From an uncultured Clostridia bacterium (GTDB lineage: Bacteria; Bacillota; Clostridia; TANB77; CAG-508), in NCBI GenBank assembly GCA_934169575.1, contig CAKPOA010000001.1, positions 124,001 to 188,000 of the forward strand: a DNA stretch of 64,000 bases. The letters run 5' to 3'. Each line of letters opens with the position of its first letter. Within the stretch, counting starts at the first letter, position 1. The position numbers and the translations under genes were made by a program. Below the pieces are notes generated by a model. That model was not told the origin of the DNA. It ran no database searches and was given only the letters and a program-made list of their open reading frames with translations. Shown one piece after another: positions 48,473 to 58,764 of this stretch.

Positions 48473-51400
48473 ATGAGTACTGGAAAAAGAATAATCCAAA
48501 AAACAACAGCAATGTTATTAATATTTATATTAACATTAGCAGAAATTGCACTAGTTGGACAAGTAGCTATATCATATGCTGTAGATGCTGTAAGAACAAA
48601 CAATAAAAATGTTGAAATTTCAGCATATTTTGAAAATGAAAACGGAGAAAAAATAGCTAATATTGAAAGTGCAATAAATGCAAATTTGAAATTAATAGCT
48701 GAGATAACTGTAAAAAATGAAAATGGTCTAGGTGGATATTTTGACGGAAATATCAGTTTAGACAATTCAAACTTCAAATTTAAAGATGGAGAAAATGCTA
48801 ATATACATGTAAATGCAGGTGATACAAAAAGAATTGAAAAAGAAGTTCAATATGCAGAGAAAAGTGATCTTAATGTATCATATTTAAGCCAAGAAACAAA
48901 AATTAATGTAAATGGAAAATATGTAAATAGTAAAAAAGAATATGACATAAAAGGCGAAACTGCTGTAACTGTAAATTGGAAATCACAAGAAGATGCAGAA
49001 ACACAATTTTCAGCAGATATATTAACAAATTCTGTTTATACACAAGGAGAAGAAAATAAAAGAATTGTACAAATTTTAGTAAGAAGTAAATTAAAAGATA
49101 ATTCTTATCCAGTGAAAAATGCTAACATAGATTTAAGTGTACCAGATGGAGTAGAAAATGTAAGTGTAAATAAAAGAACTACAAATGCAACAAATGGTAA
49201 TAAAAACTTTGGTGAAGAAAATTATACATATAATCAAGATACAAAAACATTAACAATAAATGTAGAAAATAATGAAGAAAATGGAATTATAAGTTGGAAT
49301 AAAAACACATATGATATGTTTGTTGTAACATATGTATATCCAGATTCAACTGATTTAACAGATAATGAAATATCTGCAAAATGCAAAATAAAAACATATG
49401 ATGAAAAAGAATTTGAAGCAGAATCAAATACTAAAATTGAAAAAACATTAGACGGAATTGTAACAAGTTCTATAATAGAAAATGAAAATAGAATTTATAA
49501 AGGAAAAATATATACAGGAGAAAACAGAAATTATACAACAACAACACAAACAAATATAGATTATATTGAACCTTTAAAAGATATTGAAATTAATGAAAAT
49601 AAAGTTGTATTTGTTTCAGGAGATGATGAAATAAATGCAAATATTCAATATGAAAAAACAATAATTAATAAACAAGAATTTGATAACTTATTTGGTGAAA
49701 ATGGAGAAATCACAATAACAGATCAAAATGAAAATGTAGTAGCAGATATTACAAAAGATAGTAGTGTTGATGAAAATGGAAACATAGTAATATCATATGG
49801 TTCTGAAGTAACAAGTTTAGCCATAAAAACAACTACTCCAATTTCAAAAGGAATATTAAACATAAAACATGAAAAGAAAATCTTAGAACAAGGTTTATCA
49901 AGAAAACAAATTCAGAGTTTAACAGGAATAAAAGAAAGTATAAGCACAATATATAACAAAGATGGAGAGCAACAAAATACAGTAAATAATAGTAAAGTTA
50001 TAGATTTAGAAGAAACATCTACAAAAGCAAAATTAGAAATGGAAACAACAAGTTTATCAACAACAGGTGAAAATCAAAACGTAAATTTAAAAATTACTTT
50101 AGAAGCAAACAATGAAAGCAAAGATTTATATAAAAATCCAGTTATAAAAATAACTTTTCCAAGTCAAATAACAGGGATATCTGCAAAATATGCTGTACTT
50201 TATTCAAATGGATTAACAAAAAAACAAGCTAAAATAGTTGAAGAAAACGGAAACGAAGTTATGATAATAGAAATGGCTGGAGAACAAGAAAAATATTCTA
50301 GCCAAGCAGTTGATGGAACAATAATAGAATTAAATGCAAATGTAAAACTTAATAATTTAGCTGTAAGTAGCAAAGAAGAAATAACTGTTGAAATTCAAAA
50401 TGAAAATGCAGTAAATTATGTAGATGATGGAATTGAAAAATTACCAATAAATATTGTATCAGAAAATTCAATGATACTTACAAATAATGCAGAAAATTCA
50501 AAAGTTTCAACATTTGGTAGTGATGAACAAAAAGAAGTTAAACTTGAAAATAATGCAGAAAAATCATCTGAAACTATTAGCACAAAAATAATTAATAATG
50601 AACAAGCAGAGATTTCAAATGTGTCTATTTTAGGGAAAATTCCATCAGTTGATGGAAAAATAGGATTAGCTGAAAATGTAAAAGCAAATAAAAATTCTAA
50701 AATTTATTATACAAATTCAGAAAATCCAACAATAGATTTAAATGATGAACAAAATGGTTGGACTGAAGAAAATATTTCTAATCCAAAAAATTATTTAGTT
50801 GTTGTAGATAATATGAAACATGGAGAAGAATTAGATATTAATTATAATTTAGATATATCAAGTAATTTAGGATATAATGTAAGAACAGTTGAAAAATATA
50901 ATGTATATTATACAAATACCAAAACAGGAATTGAAACAAATATTGATTCAAGTGAAATAACATTTACAACAGGTACTGTAGCTGTAATTTCACAAAATGT
51001 AAAAATGACAGTTGGAAAAGATGAAATAAAAAATGATGATGAAGTAAAGGCAGGAGAAATTATAAAATATGATGTATCTATAGTAAATGATGGATATGAA
51101 AAAGCAGAAAATGTTGTACAAAAAATAGTAGCATCAGATGGTGCAAAATTAATGCAAGTAAATCCAAAATATTTAGATTCATCAGCTGGAATTGATGATA
51201 TTGATGAAGATGCTACAGTAGATGAAAATGAAGTAAGTGAAGAATATCCATATTTTGTTGATGTTGCTGAAAATCAAATAACAACTGAAAATATAACTGT
51301 TGATGCAAAACAAACTGTAAATTACACATATTATGTTAAAGTTGCAACAAATTTATCAGATGGGGCAAAAACAGGAGCAACAATAGAAACAAAATATAAT

Positions 51401-53302
51401 GATGAAACAAAAAATGAAACAATGACAAATACAGTAAAATCTGCAAATGTATCTGCAGAACTTGTACCATTAGATAGATTTGAAACAGAAACATTAGAAT
51501 CAAATTACAATTATTTATACAAATTAACTGTAAAAAATAATACAAATAAAGATTTAAAAAATATTGATATAACATTAAATAAAAATGATTTAACACAAAT
51601 ACAAAAAATTACTTATACAAATGGAACAGGAGAAGATGCAGAAGTTGTTGAAGTAGATACTTCAAAACCTACATTTACAATTGAAAAATTATCTGCTGGA
51701 GAAGGAAAAGAAATTGTAATAGATACAAAAACAAGTACACCAAAAGCAGATTTAAAAGCAACAGAAATTTATGCAACTGTTTCAGATAAAAAAGATAATG
51801 TTGTAAGAAGTAATTCTGTATCAGAAAAAGTTGATGGTATAGTTACAGAAATGTCTATACAATCATCTACATCTTCAGAAAATACAACAGGACATATAAA
51901 ACCAGGTGATAAAATAACATATACAATAAAAGTAAAAAATAGTGGAGAAAAAGAGGCAAAAGGTTTAGAACTTGCAGATTATTTCTCTGATTACCTAGAA
52001 TTAGAAAGCATAAAAGTTAGTAGTAAACAAAGTGATTATAACTTAGAAGAGAGATTTGAAGAAAAATATAATGTTATGACAATTATGTTACCAGATTTAA
52101 AAGCTGGAGAAACTACTGAAATAGAAATTATAGGTAAAGTAAAAGAAGATATATTATCAGATGATTTATTAGATGTTACAAATAGTGCAAAATTATATAA
52201 TGACTCAATAGAATTAAATGAAACTGAAGTTGTAACATATGTACTAGAATCTAATCCAGATGTAAGCCAAAAAGCTGAAGATATTGGTGATGGAAATAAT
52301 CAAAATGCAACATATAATTTATCAGGTGTAGTTTGGGTAGATGAAAATAAAGATGGATCAAGAGATACAGGTGAACCTTTATTAGAAGGTGTAACTGTTT
52401 ATGCAATTGATACAAAAACAAATGAAATTGTAAAAGGAAATGATGGAAATAAAATAACATCTACAACAAACAGTGATGGTGGATATTCTTTACCATTACC
52501 TAAAGGTGAATATATAGTAGTATTTGAATATAATACTCAACTTTATACTATAACAACATATCAAGCAGAAGGAGTACTTACAACTAAAAATTCAGATGCT
52601 ATAAAATCAAGTTTAAGGGTAGATGGAGAAAATAAAGAAGTTGCTAAAACAGATAATATAAAATTATCAAGCAATGTAGGAAATATAGATTTAGGTTTAA
52701 AAGATGCAAATGAATTTAATCTTGAACTTAAAAAATATGTAACTAAAATGGTTGTTACAAATTCTAAAGGAACAAATACTTATGACCAAAAAGATGGAAC
52801 AACTTTATCTAAAGTTGAAATAGGTTCAAAATCTCTTACTGGAACAAATGTTGTAATTGAATATGCAATAAAAATTACAAATAAAGGTGAAGCAGCCGGA
52901 TATGTTAAAAATATCGTTGATTATTTACCATCTGAATTAAACTTTAGTTCAAGTCTAAATTCAGATTGGTATCAATCTGGAGAAAATATATATAACTCAA
53001 GTTTAGAAAATACATTAATAAATCCAGGTGAAACAAAAGAAATCAAATTAATATTAACAAAAGTAATGACAACATCTAATACAGGTCTTATAAATAATAA
53101 AGCAGAAATTGTTGATAGTTTTAGTGCAATAGGAACAGATAGAGATAGTGAAAATAACAATGGTTCTGCAGATGTAATTATAGGTATCAAAACAGGTGGA
53201 GTTATAAGTTATATTTTATTAACAATAACAATAATAGCTGTAATATGTGGAATTGCTTATTTAGTAAATAAATTCATATTACAAAAAAAATTAAATATTT
53301 AG
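48473..53302 (+). CDS. Giant surface protein with DUF11-like and SdrD-B-like domains
   Basis: 1,609 residues. Export signal near residues 10-38, a long beta-rich ectodomain of repeated all-beta modules (DUF11-like: KAGEIIKYDVSIVNDGYEKAENV; KPGDKITYTIKVKNSGEKEAKGLE; VIEYAIKITNKGEAAGYVKNI), one SdrD-B-type fibre domain (NLSGVVWVDENKDGSRDTGEPLLEGVTVYAID, with a DxNxDGxRD calcium-site-like loop) near 1283, and a C-terminal membrane segment (SYILLTITIIAVICGIAYLV) followed by NKFILQKKLNI. No LPxTG motif, so membrane-anchored. GAGGAGG precedes the ATG. First gene of an operon with the next giant protein. Confidence 0.85.
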   Translation: MSTGKRIIQKTTAMLLIFILTLAEIALVGQVAISYAVDAVRTNNKNVEISAYFENENGEKIANIESAINANLKLIAEITVKNENGLGGYFDGNISLDNSNFKFKDGENANIHVNAGDTKRIEKEVQYAEKSDLNVSYLSQETKINVNGKYVNSKKEYDIKGETAVTVNWKSQEDAETQFSADILTNSVYTQGEENKRIVQILVRSKLKDNSYPVKNANIDLSVPDGVENVSVNKRTTNATNGNKNFGEENYTYNQDTKTLTINVENNEENGIISWNKNTYDMFVVTYVYPDSTDLTDNEISAKCKIKTYDEKEFEAESNTKIEKTLDGIVTSSIIENENRIYKGKIYTGENRNYTTTTQTNIDYIEPLKDIEINENKVVFVSGDDEINANIQYEKTIINKQEFDNLFGENGEITITDQNENVVADITKDSSVDENGNIVISYGSEVTSLAIKTTTPISKGILNIKHEKKILEQGLSRKQIQSLTGIKESISTIYNKDGEQQNTVNNSKVIDLEETSTKAKLEMETTSLSTTGENQNVNLKITLEANNESKDLYKNPVIKITFPSQITGISAKYAVLYSNGLTKKQAKIVEENGNEVMIIEMAGEQEKYSSQAVDGTIIELNANVKLNNLAVSSKEEITVEIQNENAVNYVDDGIEKLPINIVSENSMILTNNAENSKVSTFGSDEQKEVKLENNAEKSSETISTKIINNEQAEISNVSILGKIPSVDGKIGLAENVKANKNSKIYYTNSENPTIDLNDEQNGWTEENISNPKNYLVVVDNMKHGEELDINYNLDISSNLGYNVRTVEKYNVYYTNTKTGIETNIDSSEITFTTGTVAVISQNVKMTVGKDEIKNDDEVKAGEIIKYDVSIVNDGYEKAENVVQKIVASDGAKLMQVNPKYLDSSAGIDDIDEDATVDENEVSEEYPYFVDVAENQITTENITVDAKQTVNYTYYVKVATNLSDGAKTGATIETKYNDETKNETMTNTVKSANVSAELVPLDRFETETLESNYNYLYKLTVKNNTNKDLKNIDITLNKNDLTQIQKITYTNGTGEDAEVVEVDTSKPTFTIEKLSAGEGKEIVIDTKTSTPKADLKATEIYATVSDKKDNVVRSNSVSEKVDGIVTEMSIQSSTSSENTTGHIKPGDKITYTIKVKNSGEKEAKGLELADYFSDYLELESIKVSSKQSDYNLEERFEEKYNVMTIMLPDLKAGETTEIEIIGKVKEDILSDDLLDVTNSAKLYNDSIELNETEVVTYVLESNPDVSQKAEDIGDGNNQNATYNLSGVVWVDENKDGSRDTGEPLLEGVTVYAIDTKTNEIVKGNDGNKITSTTNSDGGYSLPLPKGEYIVVFEYNTQLYTITTYQAEGVLTTKNSDAIKSSLRVDGENKEVAKTDNIKLSSNVGNIDLGLKDANEFNLELKKYVTKMVVTNSKGTNTYDQKDGTTLSKVEIGSKSLTGTNVVIEYAIKITNKGEAAGYVKNIVDYLPSELNFSSSLNSDWYQSGENIYNSSLENTLINPGETKEIKLILTKVMTTSNTGLINNKAEIVDSFSAIGTDRDSENNNGSADVIIGIKTGGVISYILLTITIIAVICGIAYLVNKFILQKKLNI

Positions 53303-53318
53303 AGAAGGGAGGTCTATT

Positions 53319-56300
53319 ATGAAAAAAACAAAAATATTAAAAGCTATAATATTAGGAATTATAGTATTTCTATTAGGAATTATGCAAATGACAAATGTTA
53401 AAGCTGCAACATATGATGCAAATAATATTGCAAGCGGAAACATTGGTGATTCAACAACTGTTACAAAAGGCAAATTAAAAGCAAGTAGTTCTTTATATTG
53501 TATACAACATAAATCTGCATGGCCAAATGGAACATATAAAATAACAGATATAATTGATATCCAAGGAAATAAAGCTACTTTAACAACTAAAAATGGTACA
53601 AGTAAACCATATGAAAGTACTGCAAATGGTAAATTAGCATATATTTTAGCTGATAGTTCAGGTGGAAAATATGGATATAATTCAGAAAGACAAAAAGAAT
53701 TGTGGGCATATTTTAATGAATGGTATAAATATTCTGGAAAAGTAATTGGATTAAGAGATCTTTCTTGGTCTAAAAATACAGCTGCAGTAAATGCAAAATT
53801 AGATAAAGCAGCAACTCAATATGCAAATAATGGCGCAAATTCAGCAGCTATAAAGATAAATGGTGCATCAAATGTAACAGTTAAACAAAATGGTTTAATA
53901 GGACCAATTAATATTTCTAAAACAGGAATAATATCAAGTATAGCAATAAATAATCAAGTTATTGGACCAAATAGCACAGATTTCGCAATTTGTGATCAAA
54001 ATGGAAATATTATAAAACCAGATGCAGCAGGTGCATTTAAGAATATTGCAAATAAAGCAACTTTATATGTAAAACAATTAGGCTCAACACCTGCAGAACA
54101 TATGAAAATAGTTACTTCTGCTACAGATACATATAAAGTGAGAATATGTGTATTAGAGTCAAATAGCAATGGTCATCAAAGATTAATAGCTGTAAAATAT
54201 AGCAGAGAAAAAACAATGGATTCTGCTGAAATTGATTTTAGTACAAATACAACTTTAGAAATAGAAAAAGTTGATTCTAGAACAAAAGCAAAATTAAAAG
54301 GAGCAACATTTGTATTACAACATAAAAATAGATTTGCAAGTAAAGTCGAATATAATAATGGTGTTTATTATGTAAAAGAATGGACAGAGAGTTATTATAA
54401 AAAAGATGCAGCTGAAAATGAAAAAGCAATGCAAGAAATGATTGATAAAGGATTAGCATATCAATTTGTAGTTGGAGATAATGGACTTAAAATTAATATT
54501 CCAAGAGATGATAGTTCATTATATGCTTTAGCAGAAATTAAGGCTCCAGAGGGATATGAAATTGGACTAGGTTTTGTTGAAGGAAAACAAGTTACAACAT
54601 ATGTAATGAATAGAGAAGAAGATGCAGTAAGCTCAACATATACAGATTCATATGGTATACAAACACAAAAAGGAAGATCAACATTTTACTTTAATTTAGC
54701 ATATAAAAATAGTGCAAAAGTAGTTTTATCAAACTCTAAAAAAGTTCAATTAACTATTTACAAAGTTGATAAAGATAATGTAAAAACAAGATTAAATAAT
54801 GTTGAATTCTATTTCAAACATGACAATTTATATGCTATGGCTGATTTTACAGATACAACAGGAATTTGGAAAGTTACAGGTTGGACTAAATATGAAAACC
54901 AAGCTACTAAATTTATAACAGGTGATAATATTGATGATGGTAGATTAGTAATAGAATTCCCTGAAGATGGAACAACAAAAGGAAACCAATATTTATATGG
55001 TTTAGTAGAAGTTAAAAATCCAAATGCTGAATATTTATTAAACCCAGTTTATTTGGAGGGTTCTAAAAATGTAACAGATGTAAAATCTGATGAAGATAAG
55101 TTATCATTTGTAATAAATGCAAGTGGATATAATAGTGAAGCAAATATGACAATAGGAAATATTACAAATACAGTAATAACAGTTAAAAAAGTTAATGCAA
55201 CAGACACAAATAAAAATATTCAAGGTGCAGAATTTGTATTAAAACATAATAATTCATATGCATATGCACATAAAAATAGTAATGGTATATGGGTAATTGA
55301 TGATTGGAAATCTGTTATGGATTATACAATAAATGATAATAAAGTAACTAAATTTACTACAGATGAAAATGGTGAAATAAAAATTGAGGTGCCAAAAGAT
55401 GGCGAGTTATATGCAATTATAGAGGTAAAAGCAGCAGAAAGCTATGGAATTAATTTAGGATATGTAACTGATAAGAGTACAGGTGTAAAACCATTTGATG
55501 GAACAAAATCTAATAAATCGTGGGCTAAAGGAATAAATTCAAATGGTATTAGAACAGGAAAAGATGAAGATACTCAAAAAGCAATATCAGAATTCTATTT
55601 CTATATTTCAGATAATTCAGGAGCAGACATAAAAGTTTGGCTTACAAATGCTGGAGATACTCCGATATCTATTTCAGGTTTTGCTTGGGTAGATAGAGCT
55701 AGTGGAAAAGTAAATGAAACTAATAATCAATATGACTCAGGAGAAACACGTTTAGCAGGAATAACTGTAAAATTAATTGAAAATGAAACAGGTAAGGAAA
55801 TTGCTAAAACTACAACAAATTCAAATGGTGAATATACATTTAATAATGTATGCACATATAATAATGTTCAAAATTATCATATAGAATTTGATTATTCAAA
55901 TACAGAATATAACAAATATTATCCTGTAACTCCAAACACTAGTGAAAATGGTTCAAGAGCCGTACAACTTGAAGAGCATCTTGAAAAAGGTAAAGCTGTA
56001 ATTTATGGATTAGGAGATTATTTAGAAAAATTTTATGATACTAAAACTTCAACTTTAAAATATATGAATATGGGAATAAGAAATATAATTGAACCAGAAT
56101 CATCAGTTACAGAAACACTTGAATATGTAAAAATTGTTATGAATAATTATACATATTTCTATGAATATGGTGTAAATGGAGAGATAAAAGGCACTCCTCC
56201 AACTGTTAAATATCAAAATAAAAATATATCATCATATTATTCAAGACCATTTTATCCATCTGATATTTTAAAATCTATGACAGATTGGGAAAATGGAATT

Positions 56301-58490
56301 GAAGTATATGTTGGTTATAGTATTACAATTAAAAATAATGACAATGGTGGAGATCAAGTTCATTTAGATATTGAAAATCTTGTAAATGAATTTGACAGTA
56401 ATAGATATGAAGTTTGGAACCAATCAGATGGACATGCAACTAATAATGAAATAGAAGTAAAGATGAGAAGTGATTATGCAAATTGGGATAAAGACGGAAA
56501 TTATACAAATAAAACAGAACACTCTGATAAACAAGGAAAAGAATGTCCACATAATCTACCAAGTATTAAAGGAAAAAATGTTATAACAGGAGGAACTTTA
56601 TCACCAGGACAATCAGTTACAAAATATATACAATTTAAAGTAAAAAATAGAGCAATAGAAGATATATTAAATATAAATAATCAAAATGGTATTGAAGAAG
56701 AAAATCCTACAAAAGCAAAGGCTTCAGGTTCATATTACAAAACATCAAGCTTTAGTCATGTTGTTGGAATGAAAACTTGCACAGGAACAAACCACAGAAA
56801 TACAGGATATTCAGGAGAAGATTCAGCTCCATACTTAGTATTTTCACTAGGAACTGAAAGAAAAGTTTCAGGAACGGTGTTTAATGATACTGTAAAAACT
56901 TCAAACTTAGATGAAGAAAAAATATTAGGTGATGGAAGATATAATAAAGATAAAGCTGATGATGATTATGATAAAGACTATCCAGTACAAAATGTTAAAG
57001 TTGAATTAATGCCAGGAAATACAGAATATAATTATCAATCTGCACAAGAAGAAACAACACCAGCACTTATATATTACACAAGTGATGATGATTCTACAAA
57101 ATCAGGTGTACCAGCTGTTACAACAACAGATGAAAATGGTAATTTCACAATAAGCGGAATAAATCCAGGAATTTATTACTTGAAATTTACTTATCCAAAT
57201 GGTGATACAAAAATTATGGATTCAAATGGAACTGCTGTAAATGTTAATGATTATAAATCAACTGTAGTTAAATCAAATATTGTAAGAAAACAATTATTAG
57301 CATCAACAAATAGCAAAGATGGTGAAAAAGCTAATGAAGAAGTACAATTAGATACAGGTTGGTATAGACATATTGAAGGTGATAATTATTCTGTAGCAGT
57401 TGATAATTTAGCTAAAAGATCTGAATTTAATGAGGACTATAGAAAATATGTATATGAAAATGGTCAAGAACCAAAAACAGATATGTATGCAACAACACCA
57501 AAATTTGAAATAAAAGTTGAAAATTTTGATTTAGATTCAGGCAAAAATAGATTAAATGGTAAAACTGCAATTAATGAATGGAATTATTCTGGATTTAACT
57601 TTGGTATTATAAAACAAGCTAAACAATTAGCTGTAATTCAAAAAGTTATAAGTAATGTAAAACTTGAACATGATCCACAAGTTATATTTGATGGAAATCC
57701 AGAAAGTGGACTTCCAGGTGTAACAGATTTAGATAATAAAAACCATACAAGAAAAGTATCAAAATATAAAGTATATGATGCAAAAGATATGGAAAACAAT
57801 AATGGTAGTACATATCTAAGAATTGAAATTGCAGAAGATTCTTTATATGGTTCAGATTTAACATTAACTTATGATTTAAGAGTACAAAATGAATCAGAAG
57901 TAAACTATTATGAAAATGATGAAAAATATTATGGTTGGTATTATATGTTTGGTGATGTTATAGATAAAGTAACAATACCTGTTGAATTATCAACAACAGT
58001 AGATGATTATTTAGATTCTTTACTACAATTTACTGGTAATACAAATAATGCTACTCGTGAACAAAATTCAGAAGAAATAAAATCTACTGATGGTAAAACA
58101 GTTGTTGGTTATAGATATGGATTAGCATATAATAATCAAATTAAAAGAACCGAAACAGAAACAGTTGTATTACAGGCACATAAATTATTGTCAGAATTAG
58201 AACAAGAATGGAATTATGATAATGGTGCAAAAATTAGGACTTTACAAAATAAAACAGCAAGTGGCGAAAAAAGTAATAAAACTTCTATAGGTCTTGTTGT
58301 AACTCCTGTAAACTCACCTGCATCAAATGCGAAAGTTGGAGATGATTTTGAGTCTTTCACAAATACAATTGTTACAACTCCGACAGGTTCTGATAAATTA
58401 TCAATAATCTTATACATTATAACAGGAACAATTGGACTTGCAGTATTATTCAGTGGAATAGTATTTATCAAAAAAAGAGTTATAAAATAA
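53319..58490 (+). CDS. Giant surface adhesin with candidate thioester domain and SpaA/Cna-B-like modules
   Basis: 1,723 residues. Signal peptide to about residue 30 (MTNVKAAT). Residues about 55-160 resemble thioester adhesin domains: SLYCIQHK supplies the Cys and SERQKELWAYFNEW the Gln-containing helix. Repeated SpaA/prealbumin-like modules follow (LEIEKVDSRTKAKLKGATFVLQH; LTIYKVDKDNVKTRLNNVEFYFKH; ITVKKVNATDTNKNIQGAEFVLKH), with Lys/Asn positions suited to isopeptide bonds, then SdrD-B-type fibres (ISGFAWVDRASGKVN; VSGTVFNDTVKTSNLDEE). A C-terminal membrane segment and KKRVIK tail follow, with no LPxTG. GGGAGG before the ATG; 16 bases after the preceding gene. Likely a host- or matrix-binding fibre. 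Confidence 0.83.
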   Translation: MKKTKILKAIILGIIVFLLGIMQMTNVKAATYDANNIASGNIGDSTTVTKGKLKASSSLYCIQHKSAWPNGTYKITDIIDIQGNKATLTTKNGTSKPYESTANGKLAYILADSSGGKYGYNSERQKELWAYFNEWYKYSGKVIGLRDLSWSKNTAAVNAKLDKAATQYANNGANSAAIKINGASNVTVKQNGLIGPINISKTGIISSIAINNQVIGPNSTDFAICDQNGNIIKPDAAGAFKNIANKATLYVKQLGSTPAEHMKIVTSATDTYKVRICVLESNSNGHQRLIAVKYSREKTMDSAEIDFSTNTTLEIEKVDSRTKAKLKGATFVLQHKNRFASKVEYNNGVYYVKEWTESYYKKDAAENEKAMQEMIDKGLAYQFVVGDNGLKINIPRDDSSLYALAEIKAPEGYEIGLGFVEGKQVTTYVMNREEDAVSSTYTDSYGIQTQKGRSTFYFNLAYKNSAKVVLSNSKKVQLTIYKVDKDNVKTRLNNVEFYFKHDNLYAMADFTDTTGIWKVTGWTKYENQATKFITGDNIDDGRLVIEFPEDGTTKGNQYLYGLVEVKNPNAEYLLNPVYLEGSKNVTDVKSDEDKLSFVINASGYNSEANMTIGNITNTVITVKKVNATDTNKNIQGAEFVLKHNNSYAYAHKNSNGIWVIDDWKSVMDYTINDNKVTKFTTDENGEIKIEVPKDGELYAIIEVKAAESYGINLGYVTDKSTGVKPFDGTKSNKSWAKGINSNGIRTGKDEDTQKAISEFYFYISDNSGADIKVWLTNAGDTPISISGFAWVDRASGKVNETNNQYDSGETRLAGITVKLIENETGKEIAKTTTNSNGEYTFNNVCTYNNVQNYHIEFDYSNTEYNKYYPVTPNTSENGSRAVQLEEHLEKGKAVIYGLGDYLEKFYDTKTSTLKYMNMGIRNIIEPESSVTETLEYVKIVMNNYTYFYEYGVNGEIKGTPPTVKYQNKNISSYYSRPFYPSDILKSMTDWENGIEVYVGYSITIKNNDNGGDQVHLDIENLVNEFDSNRYEVWNQSDGHATNNEIEVKMRSDYANWDKDGNYTNKTEHSDKQGKECPHNLPSIKGKNVITGGTLSPGQSVTKYIQFKVKNRAIEDILNINNQNGIEEENPTKAKASGSYYKTSSFSHVVGMKTCTGTNHRNTGYSGEDSAPYLVFSLGTERKVSGTVFNDTVKTSNLDEEKILGDGRYNKDKADDDYDKDYPVQNVKVELMPGNTEYNYQSAQEETTPALIYYTSDDDSTKSGVPAVTTTDENGNFTISGINPGIYYLKFTYPNGDTKIMDSNGTAVNVNDYKSTVVKSNIVRKQLLASTNSKDGEKANEEVQLDTGWYRHIEGDNYSVAVDNLAKRSEFNEDYRKYVYENGQEPKTDMYATTPKFEIKVENFDLDSGKNRLNGKTAINEWNYSGFNFGIIKQAKQLAVIQKVISNVKLEHDPQVIFDGNPESGLPGVTDLDNKNHTRKVSKYKVYDAKDMENNNGSTYLRIEIAEDSLYGSDLTLTYDLRVQNESEVNYYENDEKYYGWYYMFGDVIDKVTIPVELSTTVDDYLDSLLQFTGNTNNATREQNSEEIKSTDGKTVVGYRYGLAYNNQIKRTETETVVLQAHKLLSELEQEWNYDNGAKIRTLQNKTASGEKSNKTSIGLVVTPVNSPASNAKVGDDFESFTNTIVTTPTGSDKLSIILYIITGTIGLAVLFSGIVFIKKRVIK

Positions 58491-58491
58491 T

Positions 58492-58521
58492 AAAAGATGG
58501 AGAATAATCTCCATCTTTTTT
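58492..58521 (+). terminator. Terminator of the giant surface-protein operon
   Basis: AAAAGATGGAGA-ATAA-TCTCCATCTTTT: perfect 12-bp stem with a six-T run. Confidence 0.95.
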
Positions 58522-58640
58522 CACTTTAATAAATATTTAGAGAAGTATTGCACAATATGGAAAAATGTGGTAGTATATATATTGAAAGCAAATATCTTAC
58601 CAAATATTTGAATTTTAAATATAGTATATAGGAGAACACA

Positions 58641-58742
58641 ATGGAAATAGAAAGGAAATTTAGAGTTAACAGAATTCCTGATAAAATTGAAAAATGTGAA
58701 AAAGACGAAATAGAGAAAGGATATTTATGTATATTTGAATAA
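58641..58742 (+). pseudogene. CYTH-domain protein remnant (N-terminal 33 residues)
   Basis: MEIERKFRVNRIPDKIEKCEKDEIEKGYLCIFE then stop. ExExK (EIERKF) and I-x-x-GYL are the first two elements of CYTH triphosphate-tunnel enzymes, normally about 150 residues. TAGGAGA precedes the ATG, so the stub may still be translated. Confidence 0.65.
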
Positions 58743-58764
58743 TTAAAGAAAGGAAGAGTAAGAA

